Assembly (NCBI GenBank): GCA_003934925.1
Contig: JQIX01000053.1
Span: 1-52,605, forward strand
DNA from: Epsilonproteobacteria bacterium (ex Lamellibrachia satsuma)
GTDB taxonomy: Bacteria; Campylobacterota; Campylobacteria; Campylobacterales; Sulfurovaceae
Reading direction: 5' to 3'
Length of the DNA stretch: 52,605 bases
Shown here: positions 16,225 to 26,027 of the stretch, one piece after another
How positions within the stretch are numbered: position 1 is the first letter of the stretch
Layout of the letters: every line of letters starts with the position of its first letter
The notes under the pieces: generated by a model
The model's database searches: none
Seen by the model: the letters and a program-made list of their open reading frames with translations, nothing else
What the model was told of the DNA's origin: nothing
Made by a program: the position numbers and the translations under genes

Positions 16225-17364
16225 ATGAACTTTGAAACTTACCCTTTTGAAAAATTAAACCAGTTGCTGGAAAATATAGTACCAAACAGTGGATATTCTC
16301 CACTTTCTTTAACTATTGGTGAACCTCAGTTCGCTACACCTCAATTCATTTTGGATGCATTGGATAAGAATGCCTTTCTTCTCAATAAATATCCGAAAAC
16401 AGCAGGAGAAACTAAACTTAGGGAAGGAATGCTGAAGTATCTTGAAAACCGTTTTGCATTGAAGCTTGACAATACACAGATCATCCCTACTTTTGGAACA
16501 AGAGAAGTCCTATTTAACTTCCCTCAGTTTTTACTGCATGATCTAAAAGATCCTGTAATGGTTTTTCCAAATCCTTTTTATCAGATATACGAGGGTGCGG
16601 CGAAAGCGTGCAGAGCGGAAGTCATTTATCTGAATCTTAATGAAGATAATGACTTTCAGCCTGTCGTAGAGGAAGCGGCACTGAAAAAAGCAGATCTTGT
16701 CATATTGAATTCACCGAATAATCCTACCTCTTCAGTGATGAATATGGATGCATTGAAACAGTGGGTCAAGCTTGCACTCAAACATGATTTTGTGCTGCTC
16801 AATGATGAGTGTTATGCAGATCTGTATTTGGATGAACCTTTGCCGTCACTTTTAAATGCGAGTATAGAAGCCGGCAATGAAGATTTTAAGAATGTACTGG
16901 TCATCAACTCTATTTCCAAGCGTTCCTCTGCACCGGGACTGCGTTCAGGGTTCATAGCGGGTGATGCCGAAATATTGAAGGAATATATGGTTTACAGAAC
17001 CTATGTAGGCTGTGCTTCACCTCTCCCTCTACAGTATGCTGCAGCTGCAGCATGGGCAGATCAGGAACATGTAGACGGTTTCAGGGAGAAATATAAGAAG
17101 AATTTTGAAGCAGCCAAAGAGGTGCTTCATGTCGATGCACCGGAAGCAACATTCTACATTTGGCTCAAGGTAGATGATGAGATAGCATTTACAAAAAAAT
17201 TATATAAAGAATTTAACCTTAAAGTGATCCCCGGTTCCTTTTTGGGGCGTGAGGGTGAAGGCCAGGGGTATGTAAGACTGGCACTTGTGTATGAAGAAGA
17301 GAAGACAAGAGAAGCGTTGCAACGTATTGCTGCATTGAGTGAGGAATTAGGAATTAGAAATTAG
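16225..17364 (+). CDS. dapC: class I/II aminotransferase, probable succinyldiaminopimelate transaminase
   Basis: A 379-residue fold-type I PLP enzyme. SLTIGEPQFATPQFI opens the domain, NSPNNPTSSVMN is the substrate-loop signature, and the PLP lysine is in NSISKRSSAPGLRSGF, with the phosphate-binding Ser/Arg after it. I match it to the epsilonproteobacterial enzymes annotated as succinyldiaminopimelate aminotransferase of the lysine/peptidoglycan branch, which would suit murC two genes on. The exact substrate is inferred. The last residues (EELGIRN) are encoded by a 7-bp tandem repeat, so the C-terminus has been shaped by a repeat element. Confidence 0.82.
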   Translation: MNFETYPFEKLNQLLENIVPNSGYSPLSLTIGEPQFATPQFILDALDKNAFLLNKYPKTAGETKLREGMLKYLENRFALKLDNTQIIPTFGTREVLFNFPQFLLHDLKDPVMVFPNPFYQIYEGAAKACRAEVIYLNLNEDNDFQPVVEEAALKKADLVILNSPNNPTSSVMNMDALKQWVKLALKHDFVLLNDECYADLYLDEPLPSLLNASIEAGNEDFKNVLVINSISKRSSAPGLRSGFIAGDAEILKEYMVYRTYVGCASPLPLQYAAAAAWADQEHVDGFREKYKKNFEAAKEVLHVDAPEATFYIWLKVDDEIAFTKKLYKEFNLKVIPGSFLGREGEGQGYVRLALVYEEEKTREALQRIAALSEELGIRN

Positions 17365-17423
17365 GAATTGTGGCATGCATTGCTTGGCAATGCTTCTAGA
17401 TATGGAGTGCGTTCGTCAACGCA
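17344..17423 (+). repeat. heptad-hairpin repeat H2 after the DapC-like gene
   Basis: GAATTAG, GAATTAG, AAATTAG (17344-17364) overlap the end of the coding frame and supply its TAG stop. A perfect hairpin GCATTGC-ttg-GCAATGC follows at 17377-17393, then TGCGTT-cgtc-AACGCA at 17408-17423. The 7-bp unit differs from the other elements but the architecture is the same. Confidence 0.7.
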
Positions 17424-17439
17424 TCAAAAGGAGAAAATA

Positions 17440-18045
17440 ATGAAAGAAATGCCGGAAATACATGTAGAAGAGTTAAAAAAAGATCCTGAGTTCTTGGCCA
17501 ATATCAAGAGACTTGAACAGGAGTGCAAAGAGGAAGAGAGTATTGCCAAAGGGTATCAGCTTTTAGATGCACATTTGGTGATAGAATCACCGGAGGATGA
17601 GGTCAATGAAGTGTTTACATTCATTGTAAATACAGCCTTTGACAAACTTGCAGAGTACCTCTCGACACATAAGTCTTTTGATGTAGTAAAGAATATAGAA
17701 GAGAGGGCAATAGCAAGAGCTATCTATGAGCATGCCATTCAGCGTTACAGTGAAAATGATAAAAAAGCTGCCAAAGAGATGTTTCTTGTACTCTATCATA
17801 CGATCGACCATGCAGAACTCAAAGATGCAATGATGATACATGCCTGTGCGGTCATGGCAGGGAACAGTTTTGAGAATTTTATTGAAGATATGGTGGATGT
17901 AAGCGGAATAGACGAACATGACCCCTTGGCTTTTTTCGTTCAGACATTCGTACAGCCAAATGACATTCTTTTAACAATGTTCGCCAAATATGTAGAACAG
18001 GGGAAAGAGGAGCTGAAAGTATTGGAAGAAGGACAAAAAGCATAG
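17440..18045 (+). CDS. conserved protein of unknown function
   Basis: A 201-residue, acidic, soluble protein, mostly helical by composition. I do not recognise a family or catalytic motif. The ATG at 17440 has AAAAGGAG before it; a longer frame from 17368 would start inside repeat H2 and is rejected. The central part (residues 70-150) reads like paired helices with conserved-looking hydrophobic spacing. It sits between the DapC-like aminotransferase and murC and shares their strand, with a heptad-hairpin repeat on each side. Confidence 0.8.
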   Translation: MKEMPEIHVEELKKDPEFLANIKRLEQECKEEESIAKGYQLLDAHLVIESPEDEVNEVFTFIVNTAFDKLAEYLSTHKSFDVVKNIEERAIARAIYEHAIQRYSENDKKAAKEMFLVLYHTIDHAELKDAMMIHACAVMAGNSFENFIEDMVDVSGIDEHDPLAFFVQTFVQPNDILLTMFAKYVEQGKEELKVLEEGQKA

Positions 18046-18053
18046 CTTTTTGA

Positions 18054-18108
18054 GTGAATAGTGAGGAGTGAAGAGTGAAGAGTGATGGTAAGCATTGCCC
18101 TGCAATGC
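18054..18108 (+). repeat. heptad-hairpin repeat H3 before murC
   Basis: GTGAATA, GTGAGGA, GTGAAGA, GTGAAGA, GTGATGG (18054-18088), then a perfect hairpin GCATTGC-cct-GCAATGC (18092-18108). It fills most of the gap between the unknown gene and murC. Confidence 0.85.
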
Positions 18109-18136
18109 ATTTAATGAAATATGCAAGGGAAATAGA

Positions 18137-19450
18137 ATGAAAATACATTTTATAGGCATTGGAGGCATAGGGCTTTCCGCATTGGCAAAATTTCTTTACA
18201 ATGATGGGCACAAGATCTCGGGATCGGACATCAAGCAGACAGAGATCACCAATGACTTGGCAACGAATTTTGATGCGAAGATCACCATTCCTCATCATGC
18301 AGATGCTGTAGAGGGTGCGGACAGGGTTATTTATTCAGCAGCTGTGCGTCCCAACAACCCAGAGTATCAAAAAGCAAAAGAATTGGGGATTGAGCTGCTT
18401 TCACGCAAAGAAGCACTGAAGTTCATTCTGGAAGGAAAAGAGGTTTATGCAGTAGGGGGTGCACATGGTAAAAGTACCACTTCCGCAATGCTTGCTTCCA
18501 TTATTCCTGAATCCAATGCACTGATCGGTGCTATTTCAAAGGAATTTGGTTCGAATGTCCGTAATTATCCCAATAATAAAGTGGTTTTTGAAGCAGACGA
18601 AAGTGATGAGAGCTTTTTAAATTCAAATCCCTATTTGGCTATTGTCACTAATGTTGAACCGGAACATATGGAGTATTATGAGTACGATGAAGATCGTTTC
18701 TACAATGCCTATAAAAACTTTTTATCTTTGGCTAAGGTACGTGTTGTCAATGCAGAAGATGAATTTCTCTCTTCGCTGGAGTTGGACAGTATTAAACTTT
18801 ACCCATCAAAAGATATTAAAAATATAGAATTTGTTCTTGTTAACGGTGAACCTCATACAAAGTTTGACCTTTTAGATCTGGGTTCATTTGAAGTCTTTGG
18901 TTTTGGCAATCACATTGCCCTTGATGCAGCATTGGCTATTTTGGCTGCATTGGAACTGGGTGAAGATTTGGAAAATGTTCGTAAAAATCTGCGAAACTAC
19001 AGAGGTATCAAAAAACGTTTTGATATTGTTCAGAATCAGGAAAATATGGTAGTGATCGATGATTACGGGCATCATCCTACAGAGATCAGGGCAACGATGA
19101 AGTCCCTTCAAAGTTATAAATCCTTACGTCAATTCAATACGTTGAATGTCATTTGGCAACCCCATAAATATTCCAGGACCATGGATAACTTGCCGGCATT
19201 CGTAGAGTGTTTTGACGGTGCGGATGAACTTGTGATCCTTCCTATCTGGTCAGCAGGAGAATTGGAAGTGGATATAGACCTCAAAGGGGCATTCAGCCGA
19301 TATAAACTGCTTATGGCTGACTCCGTCACTCAGGAAGACGGTATTGTTAAGATAGTTAAAGATGGACATGTCATTCGGGAATACAGTGATGGCTTGGTAA
19401 CTGCCTTTGGTGCAGGCGATATTACCTATCAGATACGTGGAGAAGCATAA
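18137..19450 (+). CDS. murC: UDP-N-acetylmuramate--L-alanine ligase
   Basis: A 437-residue Mur ligase that adds L-Ala to UDP-MurNAc, the first peptide step of peptidoglycan synthesis. The N-terminal UDP-binding loop is HFIGIGGIGLSALA (residues 4-17). The ATP loop is GAHGKSTTSAML near residue 110, followed by FEADESDESF. The C-terminal domain has DDYGHHPTEIRAT, with the His/Asp pair typical of MurC. The ATG at 18137 fits the family start; the upstream extension would begin in the hairpin of repeat H3. Confidence 0.95.
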   Translation: MKIHFIGIGGIGLSALAKFLYNDGHKISGSDIKQTEITNDLATNFDAKITIPHHADAVEGADRVIYSAAVRPNNPEYQKAKELGIELLSRKEALKFILEGKEVYAVGGAHGKSTTSAMLASIIPESNALIGAISKEFGSNVRNYPNNKVVFEADESDESFLNSNPYLAIVTNVEPEHMEYYEYDEDRFYNAYKNFLSLAKVRVVNAEDEFLSSLELDSIKLYPSKDIKNIEFVLVNGEPHTKFDLLDLGSFEVFGFGNHIALDAALAILAALELGEDLENVRKNLRNYRGIKKRFDIVQNQENMVVIDDYGHHPTEIRATMKSLQSYKSLRQFNTLNVIWQPHKYSRTMDNLPAFVECFDGADELVILPIWSAGELEVDIDLKGAFSRYKLLMADSVTQEDGIVKIVKDGHVIREYSDGLVTAFGAGDITYQIRGEA

Positions 19451-19458
19451 AACTACCT

Positions 19459-19486
19459 AGCGTGATCCGTGATTGCAGTTCACGCT
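19459..19486. terminator. hairpin between convergent murC and adk-like gene
   Basis: AGCGTGA at 19459-19465 pairs with TCACGCT at 19480-19486 around a 14-base loop. There is no T-run, so it is a weak candidate for a bidirectional terminator between two convergent genes. Confidence 0.35.
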
Positions 19487-19496
19487 GGAATATGGA

Positions 19497-20051
19497 TCAG
19501 ATGTTATCCTGGATGATCGTTTCGATCTGGTTGAAGGTATCATCAAGCGGTTCTTCTCCGTCAACTACTTTTAGAAGGTCATGCTCTTCATAGTATTTTT
19601 CCACTTCAGCAATTGTTTCTTTATATGCCTCTATTTCATTTTTATATATTTCTTCAGAACCGGTAAATCTTTTTTTGCCCATAATGTCACTTACAGAGAT
19701 CTCAATCACATTGATAAGTTCGATATCCTTGTGAGAAAAGAGTAGATCCCCAAACAGTTTTACCTGTTTCTCTTTTCTGGGAAACCCTTCTATAACTATT
19801 ACATCGGTTGGTGCCGCTTTGATCGCATCAAATACGACATCAATGATGATGGAAGAAGGTACGAGATGACCTTTATAGAAATAATCACTGATGATATTCC
19901 CGACAGCGGAACCGCGCTTGGTCTCTTCTTTTAGTAATTCACCTGTGGAATAACTTGTAATCTTTTCAGGATATTTCTGGGCAAGTAGTTCTGCTTGTGT
20001 TGATTTGCCCGCTCCAGGTGCACCGATGATAAGAATTAGTTTTTTTGACAT
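19497..20051 (-). CDS. adenylate kinase-like nucleoside monophosphate kinase
   Basis: A 184-residue P-loop kinase closest to the short epsilonproteobacterial adenylate kinases. The P-loop GAPGAGKST is at residues 10-18. The NMP-binding region has STGELLKEETKRGS, and VIEGFPRKEKQ is the Asp/Glu-Gly-(F/Y)-P-R motif. The usual arginines near the LID are odd: where the family has an ER...R pattern and NRL, this reads SDIMGKKRF and KNEIEAY. This may be a divergent paralogue with changed activity. It has its own promoter (20077-20082) and an AAAGGAA ribosome binding site. Confidence 0.8.
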   Translation of the reverse strand: MSKKLILIIGAPGAGKSTQAELLAQKYPEKITSYSTGELLKEETKRGSAVGNIISDYFYKGHLVPSSIIIDVVFDAIKAAPTDVIVIEGFPRKEKQVKLFGDLLFSHKDIELINVIEISVSDIMGKKRFTGSEEIYKNEIEAYKETIAEVEKYYEEHDLLKVVDGEEPLDDTFNQIETIIQDNI

Positions 20052-20076
20052 TTTTATTCCTTTTATTGTATGTCTA

Positions 20077-20082
20077 ATTATA
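20077..20082 (-). promoter_or_regulatory. -10 box of the adk-like gene
   Basis: TATAAT on the minus strand (CTGATATAATTAG), 25 bases before the ATG at 20051. Confidence 0.5.
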
Positions 20083-20197
20083 TCAGATTAAAGCGTTAAA
20101 GGATGCTTACAATAACAAAAAAATATAAAATAAAATATTTTGTTGTAAATAGAGGTTCCCTAAAGCTTTTCCAGCATATCTCATACTAAGTTTTTGT

Positions 20198-20203
20198 TAT
20201 AAT
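20198..20203 (+). promoter_or_regulatory. -10 box of frdCAB
   Basis: TTTTTGTTATAAT, a T-rich run into TATAAT typical of Campylobacterota, 27 bases before the frdC ATG. A GGAAGGATAATA ribosome binding site follows. Confidence 0.55.
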
Positions 20204-20229
20204 TAAAAATATAATACGGAAGGATAATA

Positions 20230-20988
20230 ATGTCTCAGCAAGATAGTACTATCGAACTTTTAACAGGCAGGAACAGACTGAATAAAAAAAGCAGAGTACC
20301 TGCAAGATTGGATTTTTTACAAAGTGTAACAGGACTTATCTTGGCACTTTTTATTCTTTTTCATATTCTGTTTGAATCTTCAATTCTTTTTGGCAAGGAT
20401 GCAATGTATACCTTGACAAAACTGTTTGAGGGAGAACCCTTTATTGAGGGTGGTGAACCTCTGATCATCTCTGTACTGGCCTTTGTTATATTTGCTGTCT
20501 TTATCCTGCATGCCTTGATAGCGATGCGAAAATTTCCTTCCTCTTATCGTGAATATCAGCGCTACCGTGCGCACAGCAAGCTGTTAAAGCATAGCGATAC
20601 GAATCTTTGGTTCATTCAGATAAGTACCGGATTTATGATGTTTTTTCTGGGCTCTATTCACCTTTATACAATGATGACACAACCGCAGAATATCGGACCT
20701 TTTGCTTCGTCAGACAGAGTTTACAGCGATGTGGCGTGGCCTATGTATCTTATGCTGCTTGTCTCAGTCGTATTGCATGCAGGTGTTGGTGTATATCGGC
20801 TTATTATCAAGTGGGGGGTATTGGATGGAAATGATCCAAGGGCCAACCGGAAAATATCCCGGAAGGTCATGAAGGCTGCGGTGCTTTTTTATCTTCTGGT
20901 GGGCATTGCCTCTCTTTTTGCCTATATGAAGATCGGCTACGAACATCAAAATGAATATGGTGGCCGATATATGGAGAAAAGCAAATGA
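20230..20988 (+). CDS. frdC: fumarate reductase cytochrome b subunit
   Basis: A 252-residue di-heme membrane anchor of quinol:fumarate reductase, similar in size to the Wolinella subunit. Five hydrophobic segments are visible. The heme-ligating histidines lie in [26 protein letters not shown] and [11 protein letters not shown]. It opens the frdCAB operon, the epsilonproteobacterial order. Its stop overlaps the frdA ATG by 4 bases. Confidence 0.93.
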   Translation: MSQQDSTIELLTGRNRLNKKSRVPARLDFLQSVTGLILALFILFHILFESSILFGKDAMYTLTKLFEGEPFIEGGEPLIISVLAFVIFAVFILHALIAMRKFPSSYREYQRYRAHSKLLKHSDTNLWFIQISTGFMMFFLGSIHLYTMMTQPQNIGPFASSDRVYSDVAWPMYLMLLVSVVLHAGVGVYRLIIKWGVLDGNDPRANRKISRKVMKAAVLFYLLVGIASLFAYMKIGYEHQNEYGGRYMEKSK

Positions 20989-22970
20989 AAATCATATATA
21001 CGGATGCCCTGATCGTCGGAGGCGGATTGGCAGGGCTCAGGAGTGCAATTGCAGCAAGGGACAAAGGGCTTGATACTATTGTATTGAGTATGGTACCTGT
21101 GAAACGGTCACATTCAGCTGCTGCCCAGGGGGGTATGCAGGCGAGTCTGGCAAACAGTGTCATGGGAGAAGGTGATAATGAAGATGTACACTTCTCAGAT
21201 ACAGTCAAAGGAAGTGACTGGGGATGTGACCAGGAAGTTGCCCGGATGTTCGTTACTACCGCACCTAAAGCGATACGTGAACTTGCAGCCTGGGGAGTGC
21301 CGTGGAATCGTATAGGAAAAGGGGACAGAACGATTGTCATGAATGGTAAAAAAGAGACCATTACAGAACGTGCTGAAGCACATGGCCTCATCAATGCAAG
21401 GGATTTTGGCGGTACAAAGAAATGGCGTACCTGTTACACTTCCGATGCTACAGGGCATACGATGCTCTATACTATTGCCAATGAAGCGCTTAAACGGGAT
21501 GTTGTCATACATGATAAAAAAGAGGCGATCTCTATCATTCATGAAAATGGTATTTGTGCGGGTGTTGTTGCGCGGGATCTTATTAACGGTGAACTGATCG
21601 CCTATATTGCAAGAGGGACAATGATGGCTACAGGAGGTTACGGGCGTATCTATAAACAATCCACCAATGCGATCATTTGCAAAGGTATCGGTATAGCGAT
21701 CGCTTTGGAAACCGGTATCGCAACACTTGGCAATATGGAAGCAGTACAGTTCCATCCTACGCCCATTGTTCCTTCGGGGATACTTTTGACAGAAGGTTGT
21801 CGGGGAGATGGAGGCGTACTGCGTGACAAAGACGGCCATCGTTTCATGCCCGATTACGAACCGGAGAAAAAAGAACTTGCCTCCCGGGATGTGGTAAGCC
21901 GTCGTATGATGGAACATATTCGCAAAGGTAAGGGGGTCAGCTCTCCTTACGGTGATCATCTTTGGCTGGATATTTCCATATTGGGGCGGGAACATATTGA
22001 AAAGAATCTTCATGATGTTCAGGACATCTCCATCACGTTTAACGGTATCGATCCGGCGGATGAAGGGGAGAAAGGGTGGATGCCTGTCCTACCTATGCAG
22101 CATTACTCGATGGGCGGTATACGTACGAAGCCTACGGGAGAGAGCACTACGCTTAAGGGACTTTTCTGCGCAGGAGAAGCTTCCTGCTGGGATCTGCATG
22201 GATTTAACCGGCTTGGCGGTAACTCCGTGAGTGAAGCAGTCGTTGCAGGGATGATCGTAGGAGAGTATTTTGCTACCTATTGTCAGAAGACACACCTTAA
22301 AACGAATACGCTTACGATTCAAAAACATCTTGAAGCACAGACAGACTACCTCAAGGAGATACTTACTTATGACGGGGATAAAAATATCTTTGACATTAAA
22401 GACAGGATGCGGGATATTATGCAGGACAAGGTTTCTATTTTCCGTAACGGGAAAGATCTGGAAGATGCTGTTGCAGAACTTGAATCGCTTCTTAAAATGA
22501 CGAAAGAGATCACGGTTACAAGCAAGACGATAGGCAACAACCCTGAACTCAATGAAGCTTACCGCGTTCCTAAAATGCTGAAACTTGCTTTATGTGTTGC
22601 CAAAGGAGCACTTGAGCGTAAAGAGAGCAGAGGTGCACATTACCGTGAAGACTATACCAAACGGGATGATGTCAACTGGCTCAAACGGACCATAGCAACA
22701 TGGACAAATCCTGAAGATACCATGCCAACACTCAGTTATGAAGAGATAGATATCTCCAAGATGGAAATGCCTCCTGCTTTCAGAGGATACGGGAGAAAAG
22801 ATTCCATTGTTCTTAACCCTCTCAGTGAACAAAGAGTTCAGGAGATCGAAAAGATCAAAGAAACGTTGGGAAAAGTGGACAGATTCAGACTTCAGGAAGC
22901 ATTAATGGGTTTTGAATTGCCACGGGATTATAAAAGAAAAAATGAGAGAGTAGGAGTTGGATATGCCTGA
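20985..22970 (+). CDS. frdA: fumarate reductase flavoprotein subunit
   Basis: A 661-residue catalytic subunit that reduces fumarate to succinate on the cytoplasmic side. The FAD-binding [13 protein letters not shown] is at the N-terminus, and the covalent-flavin histidine is in [14 protein letters not shown]. Further marks are [21 protein letters not shown] and, in the capping and active-site regions, [12 protein letters not shown]. In an autotroph it would serve the reductive TCA cycle as well as respiration; that is inference. Confidence 0.95.
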   Translation: MKIIYTDALIVGGGLAGLRSAIAARDKGLDTIVLSMVPVKRSHSAAAQGGMQASLANSVMGEGDNEDVHFSDTVKGSDWGCDQEVARMFVTTAPKAIRELAAWGVPWNRIGKGDRTIVMNGKKETITERAEAHGLINARDFGGTKKWRTCYTSDATGHTMLYTIANEALKRDVVIHDKKEAISIIHENGICAGVVARDLINGELIAYIARGTMMATGGYGRIYKQSTNAIICKGIGIAIALETGIATLGNMEAVQFHPTPIVPSGILLTEGCRGDGGVLRDKDGHRFMPDYEPEKKELASRDVVSRRMMEHIRKGKGVSSPYGDHLWLDISILGREHIEKNLHDVQDISITFNGIDPADEGEKGWMPVLPMQHYSMGGIRTKPTGESTTLKGLFCAGEASCWDLHGFNRLGGNSVSEAVVAGMIVGEYFATYCQKTHLKTNTLTIQKHLEAQTDYLKEILTYDGDKNIFDIKDRMRDIMQDKVSIFRNGKDLEDAVAELESLLKMTKEITVTSKTIGNNPELNEAYRVPKMLKLALCVAKGALERKESRGAHYREDYTKRDDVNWLKRTIATWTNPEDTMPTLSYEEIDISKMEMPPAFRGYGRKDSIVLNPLSEQRVQEIEKIKETLGKVDRFRLQEALMGFELPRDYKRKNERVGVGYA

Positions 22971-23706
22971 GCAAAAGAATCAAGAAGAAGAATTCAGAGA
23001 AATAGAGATTACGGTATTTCGATACAATCCTCAGGATAAAACATCTACTCCTGAGTATCAGACCTATACGCTTACAGAAACTCCGGGAATGACACTCTAT
23101 ATTGCTTTAAGCAAACTATGGGCTACGCAGGACCATAGCCTGAGTTTTGATTTTGTCTGTCGTGCGGGCATCTGTGGAAGCTGCTCGATGGTGGTCAATG
23201 GTAAACCGAGGCTTGCCTGCAAAACCCGTACGAATGAGTTTAAAGATGGTAAGATCACTTTGCTGCCGCTTCCAGCTTTTAAACATATCAAGGATCTCTC
23301 TGTCGATACGGGGAATTGGATGAACGGTATGAGTAAAAAAGTAGAGAGTTGGATCCATGCCAAAGAGGAAACAGATAACTCTGTTCTGGAAAAACCGGTA
23401 GAACCTGAAGTGGCAGATGCAGTATTTGAATTGGATCGCTGTATCGAGTGCGGTATCTGTCTTGCAAGCTGTTCTACAAAAATCATGAATGATGATTTCA
23501 TCGGTGCAGTAGGACTTAACCGTAGTGCACGTTTTGCCATCGATCCCCATGATGAGAGAAGTGATGAAGATTTTTATGAACTTATCGGTGACGATAACGG
23601 TATTTTTGGCTGTATGAGCCTTATGGGATGTGAAGACCATTGTCCTAAAGACCTTCCTTTGCAGACTAAAATAGCTTACATGAGACGCAAGATGGTGAAA
23701 CTGTAG
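22963..23706 (+). CDS. frdB: fumarate reductase iron-sulfur subunit
   Basis: A 247-residue electron-transfer subunit between FrdC hemes and FrdA flavin. The [2Fe-2S] cysteines are in [21 protein letters not shown] (21 residues from first to last ligand region). The [4Fe-4S] set is in [11 protein letters not shown], and the third cluster uses [12 protein letters not shown]. The ATG at 22963 has TAGGAG six bases before it and overlaps the frdA end by 8 bases; a TTG at 22957 is less likely. Confidence 0.95.
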   Translation: MPEQKNQEEEFREIEITVFRYNPQDKTSTPEYQTYTLTETPGMTLYIALSKLWATQDHSLSFDFVCRAGICGSCSMVVNGKPRLACKTRTNEFKDGKITLLPLPAFKHIKDLSVDTGNWMNGMSKKVESWIHAKEETDNSVLEKPVEPEVADAVFELDRCIECGICLASCSTKIMNDDFIGAVGLNRSARFAIDPHDERSDEDFYELIGDDNGIFGCMSLMGCEDHCPKDLPLQTKIAYMRRKMVKL

Positions 23707-23744
23707 CCCTCTTAGAAAAAAACAGTATTTAAGGAAAGCAATAC

Positions 23745-25967
23745 GTGCAGGTACAACAAGCAAATGAAAAATCCATTATTCAAAAACTGGATCTTGATGG
23801 GTATATTCAGCAGTTCAAACAGTTTTTTGCAAGAGAAAAACCTGTAGCAATGCAGGGAGATATCAACCAGCATTACCGCTATATACAGGCACTTTCCAAA
23901 GTGCAGTTCCCTCAGCCCAAAGAAGTACCGAACCTGGACAGGGAGTTAAGCCTTATCAAAAAACAGGGAGTGTTGTCCCTGAATGAGATCTATGCATTTG
24001 TGACAATGTTTTCTTATTTCAATACCCTCAATACAGCAGGCTTCACAGAACCGCTTCTCTCCTGGATACAAAGTATCGAGATGCCTGAAGAGATCATAGA
24101 GATCATAGGGTATTTTACTCAGGAAGGTGACATCAATCCTGAGCGTGACCCCGAACTTCTTAAGCTTGAACGTGCCATCAAACAAAACAGGATCGATATC
24201 AAAGAGACACTTTACAAACTTGCCCATTCCTCCAAATTGCGTGATCACCTGGTCGATACGCAAGTACACTTTAATGGCGGTGAAGAGACACTTCTGGTAC
24301 GCGGTGGGTTCAATAATGCTATTAAGGCGACCGTTGTGGCACGGAGTTCCGGAGGGTTTTTCTATATTATCCCTCAAAGCATTTCCCATCTGAAAGAAAA
24401 AGAATCTGTACTTCTCAGCAATAAAGAAGAGTTGATCTACCGCTACTGCAAAGAGATCTCGGCACTTTTTTTTAAGTGGGAACGTCTTTTAGCATTTATT
24501 AACAAAGAGTATGACCGGTTCGATCATTATCAGGCAAGAGTGAGTTTTGCCAGAGCCGGAGAGTATGAGTTCATTCTACCAAGTAAAAAAAAGCGTATCA
24601 AACTTCAGGATTTTGCACATCCTGCCATAGAAGATCCTGTACCTGTCACCATGGATATGGACAAAAAGATCATGCTTGTAACAGGAGTGAATGCAGGCGG
24701 TAAAACGATGCTGCTGAAGTCTATACTCAGTGCCGTATATATGAGTAAATATCTTTTGCCGTTCAAATGTGATGCTGCCAAAACAGAAGTGGGGCATTAC
24801 AAAAGTATAGAAGCTGTCATTGACGATCCGCAATCGGTGAAGAATGACATCTCTACATTCGCAGGACGTATGCAGGAGTTCGCAAAACTTTTCAACAAAG
24901 AAGATGCCATCGTCGGAGTGGATGAGATAGAACTGGGGACAGACAGTGATGAAGCTGCGAGTCTTTTCAGAGTAATGCTTGATGAACTTTGCAAAAAAGG
25001 TATTACTTTCATCGTGACGACCCATCACAAACGCCTGGCTTCACTTATGGCCAGTGATGAAGAAGTAGAGCTTGTTGCTGCCCTTTATGATGAAGAAAAA
25101 CGCGTCCCTACCTATACTTTTCTGCAGGGCAGCATAGGGAAAAGTTATGCCTTTGAGACGGCACAGCGCTATGGTGTTCCTGCGGCTATTGTCCAAAAGG
25201 CCAAAAAAGTGTACGGAGAAGACAAAGAGAATCTTAATGAACTTATAGAACGTTCTACATCACTTGAACGTGAAATGCGTCAAAAGATTGCCAAGATTGA
25301 CAATGAATTAAAAGCTGTGGAGAAACAGAAGCAAAAACTTCTGGATGAAGAGATCAGACTTCAGGAGAGTCATAGAAAAGCCATGGCGACCCTTGAGAAC
25401 CGTTATAATGCAGCTACAAAAAAAGCAAGAGAAGCACTTAAAGCCAAAGAATCGACAGAAGGAAGGCGACTGCTCAATGTAGCGCATCAGCGTAAAGAAT
25501 TCAAACAAAAAGAGGTGAAACCGGTAAATGAAATACCGCTCAAAGAGGGGGATAAGGTAAAGTACCGTTCCCATAAAGGCGAGTTGCTGAGTATCCGGGG
25601 GAAAGATGCCACCATCATTGTTGACGGACTTAAAATGAGGGTTCCTCTTTCCCAACTTAAAAGAAGAGGGGATACCCCTAAAGTAAACGTACCTTCCAAA
25701 CCAAAACAAGCTAAAGTAAATGTGGAAAAGTCTGGTGCAAGTGTTTCGGTCAAACTGTTGGGTATGTATGCGGATGAGGCCATAGATACGGTAGATAAAT
25801 TTCTTTCTGATGCTTTGGTAAATGGGTTGAATGAAGTGCAGATCATTCACGGAACAGGCGGAGGTGTACTGTCAAAACTGGTAACAGAATATCTAAAAGG
25901 ACATCCAAAGATAAAAAAATTCTACCGTATGCCAGGGAACTTGGGGGTTACAGTAGTCGAACTGTAA
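23745..25967 (+). CDS. mutS2: MutS2 family endonuclease/ATPase
   Basis: A 740-residue MutS-like protein. The core and ATPase domains carry the Walker A GVNAGGKTMLLKS, DDPQSVKNDISTFAGRM and the Walker B region VGVDEIELGTDSDEAA. A coiled coil (about residues 500-580) follows. The C-terminal Smr nuclease domain includes LLGMYADEAIDTVDKFL and IIHGTGGGVLSKLV. MutS2 proteins suppress recombination or resolve collided ribosomes rather than repair mismatches, depending on species. The start is GTG with AAGGAAAG before it. It follows frdB by 38 bases. Confidence 0.92.
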   Translation: MQVQQANEKSIIQKLDLDGYIQQFKQFFAREKPVAMQGDINQHYRYIQALSKVQFPQPKEVPNLDRELSLIKKQGVLSLNEIYAFVTMFSYFNTLNTAGFTEPLLSWIQSIEMPEEIIEIIGYFTQEGDINPERDPELLKLERAIKQNRIDIKETLYKLAHSSKLRDHLVDTQVHFNGGEETLLVRGGFNNAIKATVVARSSGGFFYIIPQSISHLKEKESVLLSNKEELIYRYCKEISALFFKWERLLAFINKEYDRFDHYQARVSFARAGEYEFILPSKKKRIKLQDFAHPAIEDPVPVTMDMDKKIMLVTGVNAGGKTMLLKSILSAVYMSKYLLPFKCDAAKTEVGHYKSIEAVIDDPQSVKNDISTFAGRMQEFAKLFNKEDAIVGVDEIELGTDSDEAASLFRVMLDELCKKGITFIVTTHHKRLASLMASDEEVELVAALYDEEKRVPTYTFLQGSIGKSYAFETAQRYGVPAAIVQKAKKVYGEDKENLNELIERSTSLEREMRQKIAKIDNELKAVEKQKQKLLDEEIRLQESHRKAMATLENRYNAATKKAREALKAKESTEGRRLLNVAHQRKEFKQKEVKPVNEIPLKEGDKVKYRSHKGELLSIRGKDATIIVDGLKMRVPLSQLKRRGDTPKVNVPSKPKQAKVNVEKSGASVSVKLLGMYADEAIDTVDKFLSDALVNGLNEVQIIHGTGGGVLSKLVTEYLKGHPKIKKFYRMPGNLGVTVVEL

Positions 25968-25989
25968 TCCAATTCTTAACTCTACAGGG

Positions 25990-25995
25990 TATAAT
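25990..25995 (+). promoter_or_regulatory. -10 box of the YfgM-like/BamB-like operon
   Basis: GGGTATAAT, 32 bases before the GTG start at 26028, just after the mutS2 stop. Confidence 0.5.
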
Positions 25996-26027
25996 ATATG
26001 CTAATTAATTTTATGTAGGAGTATGCA

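Noticed and set aside
17368-17439. N-terminal extension of the unknown protein before 17440
   Set aside because: It is encoded by hairpins of repeat H2, and the ATG at 17440 has an AAAAGGAG site.
21195-22013. Long minus-strand open frame opposite frdA (272 codons)
   Set aside because: It is a shadow of a highly conserved gene, has no ribosome binding site and its composition matches no protein type.
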